7,605 nt of DNA from positions 1-7,605 of the forward strand of contig JAAZFW010000546.1 in the NCBI GenBank assembly GCA_012511525.1. Reading direction: 5' to 3'. The notes under the pieces are model-generated. The model was not told the DNA's origin, did not search any database, and worked only from the letters and a program-made list of their open reading frames with translations. Made by a program: the position numbers and the translations under genes. Below, one piece after another: positions 5,808 through 7,605 of the stretch. The DNA is from Clostridiaceae bacterium. GTDB taxonomy: Bacteria > Bacillota > Clostridia > Saccharofermentanales > UBA5734. Position 1 is the first letter of the stretch, and every line of letters begins with the position of its first letter.

Positions 5808-6358
5808 AGCTTGAGCGGGTAATCGCCGAGGTGCTTGAGCTTAAAGCCGTTTTGCTTGTAGGTCTCGTAGTCGAACGCTTCCAGCTCGTCGATGGCCAGC
5901 TTGTGGAACTCGTAGAAGTTGTGCCACCATTCGTAGCCGCTACCAAGCTCCGCGTTGAGATAGGCCTCGGCGATATCGATGCCCATCTGCGGCGCGACGT
6001 AGAAAGCGCCCATGGCCAGCACGTTGACCCCGTTGCCGGTGATCGCCCTGAGGGCGGCCGGAACCGATTCCACCACGCCCGCGTGGACATGGGGGCACTT
6101 GCTTGCCGCGATGTGGATGCCCATCCCGGTTCCGCAAAAGATCAGGGCCCGTTCGAATTCGCGTTCCGCGATCAGGGCCCCTACGCGCAGGCCAACCCGG
6201 TGAAACATCAGATCGGTGTCGGTGTCCTCAAGGGAACGCACGCCGACATCCGTAATTTCCCAGCCTTTCTGACGCAGATGCGCGACCACCGCCTCCTTGA
6301 GCGGGAAGCCAGCGAAATCGGCTCCGACCAGCAGCTGCTTGTCCTTAACCCTCTTCAT
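5780..6358 (-). CDS. RpiB/LacA/LacB family sugar-phosphate isomerase, long form
   Basis: The 192-residue product is a cytosolic aldose-ketose isomerase of the RpiB fold. Near the N-terminus GADFAGFPLKEAV (12-24) matches the family GxDHAGxxLK motif, but with Phe at the usual His (F15). FCGTGMGIHIAASK (74-87) carries the catalytic cysteine C75, and ITGNGVNVLAMGA (106-118) matches the NxANVLxxG segment. Typical RpiB is about 150 residues. Here an extra C-terminal part of about 45 residues begins around GYEWWHNFYEF (141-151), so the substrate may not be ribose 5-phosphate. The ATG at 6358 follows AAAGGA (6369-6374) by ten bases. It lies 50 bases after the esterase gene in the same direction, so it is probably the last gene of that operon. 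Its end lies in the right copy of the direct repeat. Confidence 0.88.
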   Translation of the reverse strand: MKRVKDKQLLVGADFAGFPLKEAVVAHLRQKGWEITDVGVRSLEDTDTDLMFHRVGLRVGALIAEREFERALIFCGTGMGIHIAASKCPHVHAGVVESVPAALRAITGNGVNVLAMGAFYVAPQMGIDIAEAYLNAELGSGYEWWHNFYEFHKLAIDELEAFDYETYKQNGFKLKHLGDYPLKLERKPENLD

Positions 6359-6408
6359 GGCGTAACCATCCTTTCTGTGTTACAGGCTTTAAAAGTTTTA
6401 CCCTTTCG

Positions 6409-7137
6409 TCATCCCAATATCATCTTGAGCAGGTCATGCGCCCACAGCCCGTGGATCGTCCTGACCGGGTGGTTGATCCCGTTCGCCAGCAGGCGGTTGG
6501 TGTCGATGCCGCCCGACGACCAGGCGGCGAATCGGGCGTATTCGTCGCAGACAGGCAACCGGCGGGCACGGGCTTCATCCCGGGCTGCTTCCACGTACGC
6601 GGCCAGGACCCCGTCGTTTTGCACCGCCATGCAGCGCCGCGCGGCCTCCTGCAGCGCCTGGCCACTGACATGTCCCGGCATAACCGTGTTCATCATGCAG
6701 GGGGTCAGCAGGATCGTGGGAATGCCCGCCAGGCGGTCCAGGATCCCTGCCATGGCGGCCTGGTATGCCGTCAGGCCCCCTGGTCCGCCATGCGCGTCGT
6801 TGAGGCCAAAGCAAACGATGCACAGGTCAGGCGAAAAAGACAGCACGTCCCGCTCCAGCCGCGCCGCACCGCCGGCCGCGGTGCCGCCGCTGATCCCGGC
6901 GTTGATCACCTGGACGGCCGCGGCGGGGAAGAACAGGTCCAGCAGGCGCTTCAACTGGGCGTGATACACCTGGTCGGTGTCGTAGGTGAGGACCATGCCG
7001 CCTGCCGGCGGTTCTTCAACCTCGAAGACGCCATGCGTGACGCTGTCGCCCAGGCAGGCGATCACGACGGGCCGCTCCCCGGAAGGATTTTGTTCCCGGG
7101 CAGCCAGGCGCCGACGAAAAGCTGTCAAAGAATCCAT
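6409..7137 (-). CDS. SGNH/GDSL-type hydrolase, probable carbohydrate esterase
   Basis: This 242-residue protein belongs to the SGNH hydrolase fold, whose members often remove acetyl groups from polysaccharides. Block I is CLGDSVTHG (28-36) with nucleophile S32. Block II is INAGISGG (78-85), block III FGLND (110-114, N113) and block V INHP (221-224) with H223. The usual aspartate three residues before the histidine is not in place, since the segment reads ANGINHP; D212 is a possible substitute. No signal peptide is visible, so it probably acts inside the cell on imported oligosaccharides. I chose the ATG at 7137 because AGGAGG (7145-7150) lies seven bases before it. A frame extension to 7296 would overlap the rhamnosidase gene and adds no conserved residues. 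The rhamnosidase stop is 22 bases upstream, which indicates one operon. Confidence 0.88.
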   Translation of the reverse strand: MDSLTAFRRRLAAREQNPSGERPVVIACLGDSVTHGVFEVEEPPAGGMVLTYDTDQVYHAQLKRLLDLFFPAAAVQVINAGISGGTAAGGAARLERDVLSFSPDLCIVCFGLNDAHGGPGGLTAYQAAMAGILDRLAGIPTILLTPCMMNTVMPGHVSGQALQEAARRCMAVQNDGVLAAYVEAARDEARARRLPVCDEYARFAAWSSGGIDTNRLLANGINHPVRTIHGLWAHDLLKMILG

Positions 7138-7159
7138 ACCGGAACCTCCTAAAAATCGG

Positions 7160-7605
7160 TCAGAGCAGCAAGCGATGGGTGCCGCCGCCAACCGTCTCCC
7201 GAACCGCGCCCGCCTCAATCCGGGCGGACATGCCGTTGGGGATGGTGACCTGGAGCCGCAGCTGGCCGTAGCTCTTGTGCCAGCGCACCGACACATCGCC
7301 GCGGCAGGTGACGACGGTCGCCTGGGCCGAGCTGAGCCGCTCCGGGAAATAGGGCCTGATCAGAACCTCGCGAAAGCCGGGGCTGACCGGGACAATGCCG
7401 GCGATATGGGAGTACAGCCATTTGCCGACCGCGCCGTACATGGGATGGCAGTGCGAGTTCATGCCAGGATCTTTTTTGAGTTCGAAGCGCTCCCAGACGG
7501 TGGTGGCCTCGTGTTGCATCATGAAACCCCACGAGGGATAGGTTTCGCGTGTGACCAGGTCCCAGGCGGTGTCGATATAGCCATACTCCGCGAGCATTTC
7601 CATCA
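7160..7605 (-). CDS. GH78 alpha-L-rhamnosidase, C-terminal part (partial)
   Basis: The 148 codons in the window are the C-terminal end of a glycoside hydrolase family 78 protein, which releases terminal L-rhamnose from plant glycans or glycosides. The gene continues past the right edge, and the Met at 7603 is internal. Counting from it, YPSWGFMMQHEATTVWERF (22-40) is the end of the catalytic (alpha/alpha)6 barrel; E38 in TTVWE corresponds to the proposed general base. MNSHCHPMYGAVGKWLY (48-64) and IAGIVPVSPGF (67-77) are typical of the family. The rest, from about 78 to 147, fits the C-terminal beta-sandwich domain. It is the first visible gene of the - strand operon with the esterase and isomerase. 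Family-level confidence is high; the exact substrate is unknown. Confidence 0.93.
   Translation of the reverse strand, partial: MEMLAEYGYIDTAWDLVTRETYPSWGFMMQHEATTVWERFELKKDPGMNSHCHPMYGAVGKWLYSHIAGIVPVSPGFREVLIRPYFPERLSSAQATVVTCRGDVSVRWHKSYGQLRLQVTIPNGMSARIEAGAVRETVGGGTHRLLL

Noticed and set aside
6140..6180. Direct repeat GATCAGGGCCC at 6140 and 6170
   Set aside because: It lies in coding sequence and comes from two similar Ala-Leu-Ile stretches in the isomerase; probably chance.
5831..6964. A 377-codon open frame on the + strand
   Set aside because: It runs across two good - strand genes (isomerase and SGNH hydrolase) and their intergenic gap, and shows no recognisable motif.
7138..7296. 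N-terminal extension of the SGNH hydrolase to an ATG at 7296
   Set aside because: It would overlap the rhamnosidase gene out of frame, and AGGAGG sits seven bases before the ATG at 7137.

Overview
The window is bacterial DNA with two composition classes. Most of it is GC-rich (about 68% GC in a sampled 60-base line of the first gene). The coding sequence around positions 4430-5680 is clearly AT-rich (35-45% GC in sampled lines). Starts follow strong GGAGG-type Shine-Dalgarno sites. The genes suggest a carbohydrate-using, polysaccharide-making bacterium; Bacillota or another phylum with such strong SD sites is possible, but I cannot fix the taxon from sequence alone.

Layout. (a) Positions 1-1226, + strand: the tail of an unidentified gene, coupled by an ATGA overlap to a Gfo/Idh/MocA oxidoreductase. 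(b) Positions 1228-2274, - strand: an NAD-dependent epimerase/dehydratase-type protein that meets the oxidoreductase tail to tail with one base between stops. Its probable promoter near 2350 lies inside a 23-bp imperfect palindrome. (c) Positions 2666-3688, + strand: a fused MsrA-MsrB methionine sulfoxide reductase. (d) Positions about 3689-5750: a roughly 2.1-kb insert holding hairpins, two possible broken gene fragments, a pair of inverted palindromes and an AT-rich AAA ATPase gene (AAA_14/DUF4143 type) with a TTG start. (e) Positions 5780-7605, - strand: a probable operon read from right to left, with the C-terminal part of a GH78 alpha-L-rhamnosidase, an SGNH hydrolase/esterase and a long RpiB/LacA/LacB-family isomerase. 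This suggests breakdown of a rhamnose-containing, possibly acetylated, plant glycan.

The most notable observation is that a 58-bp sequence (55 identities, 42 bp of them continuous) occurs as a direct repeat at 3650-3707 and 5750-5807, exactly 2100 bp apart. The left copy contains the true end of msrAB and the right copy contains the true end of the isomerase gene. Each copy also carries the last codons of the other gene. The simplest reading is that msrAB and the isomerase gene once converged with a 9-bp overlap. The ATPase-bearing segment then entered that junction, leaving both genes whole and a repeat on each side, much as attL/attR flank an integrated element. No integrase or transposase is visible inside, so how it moved is open.
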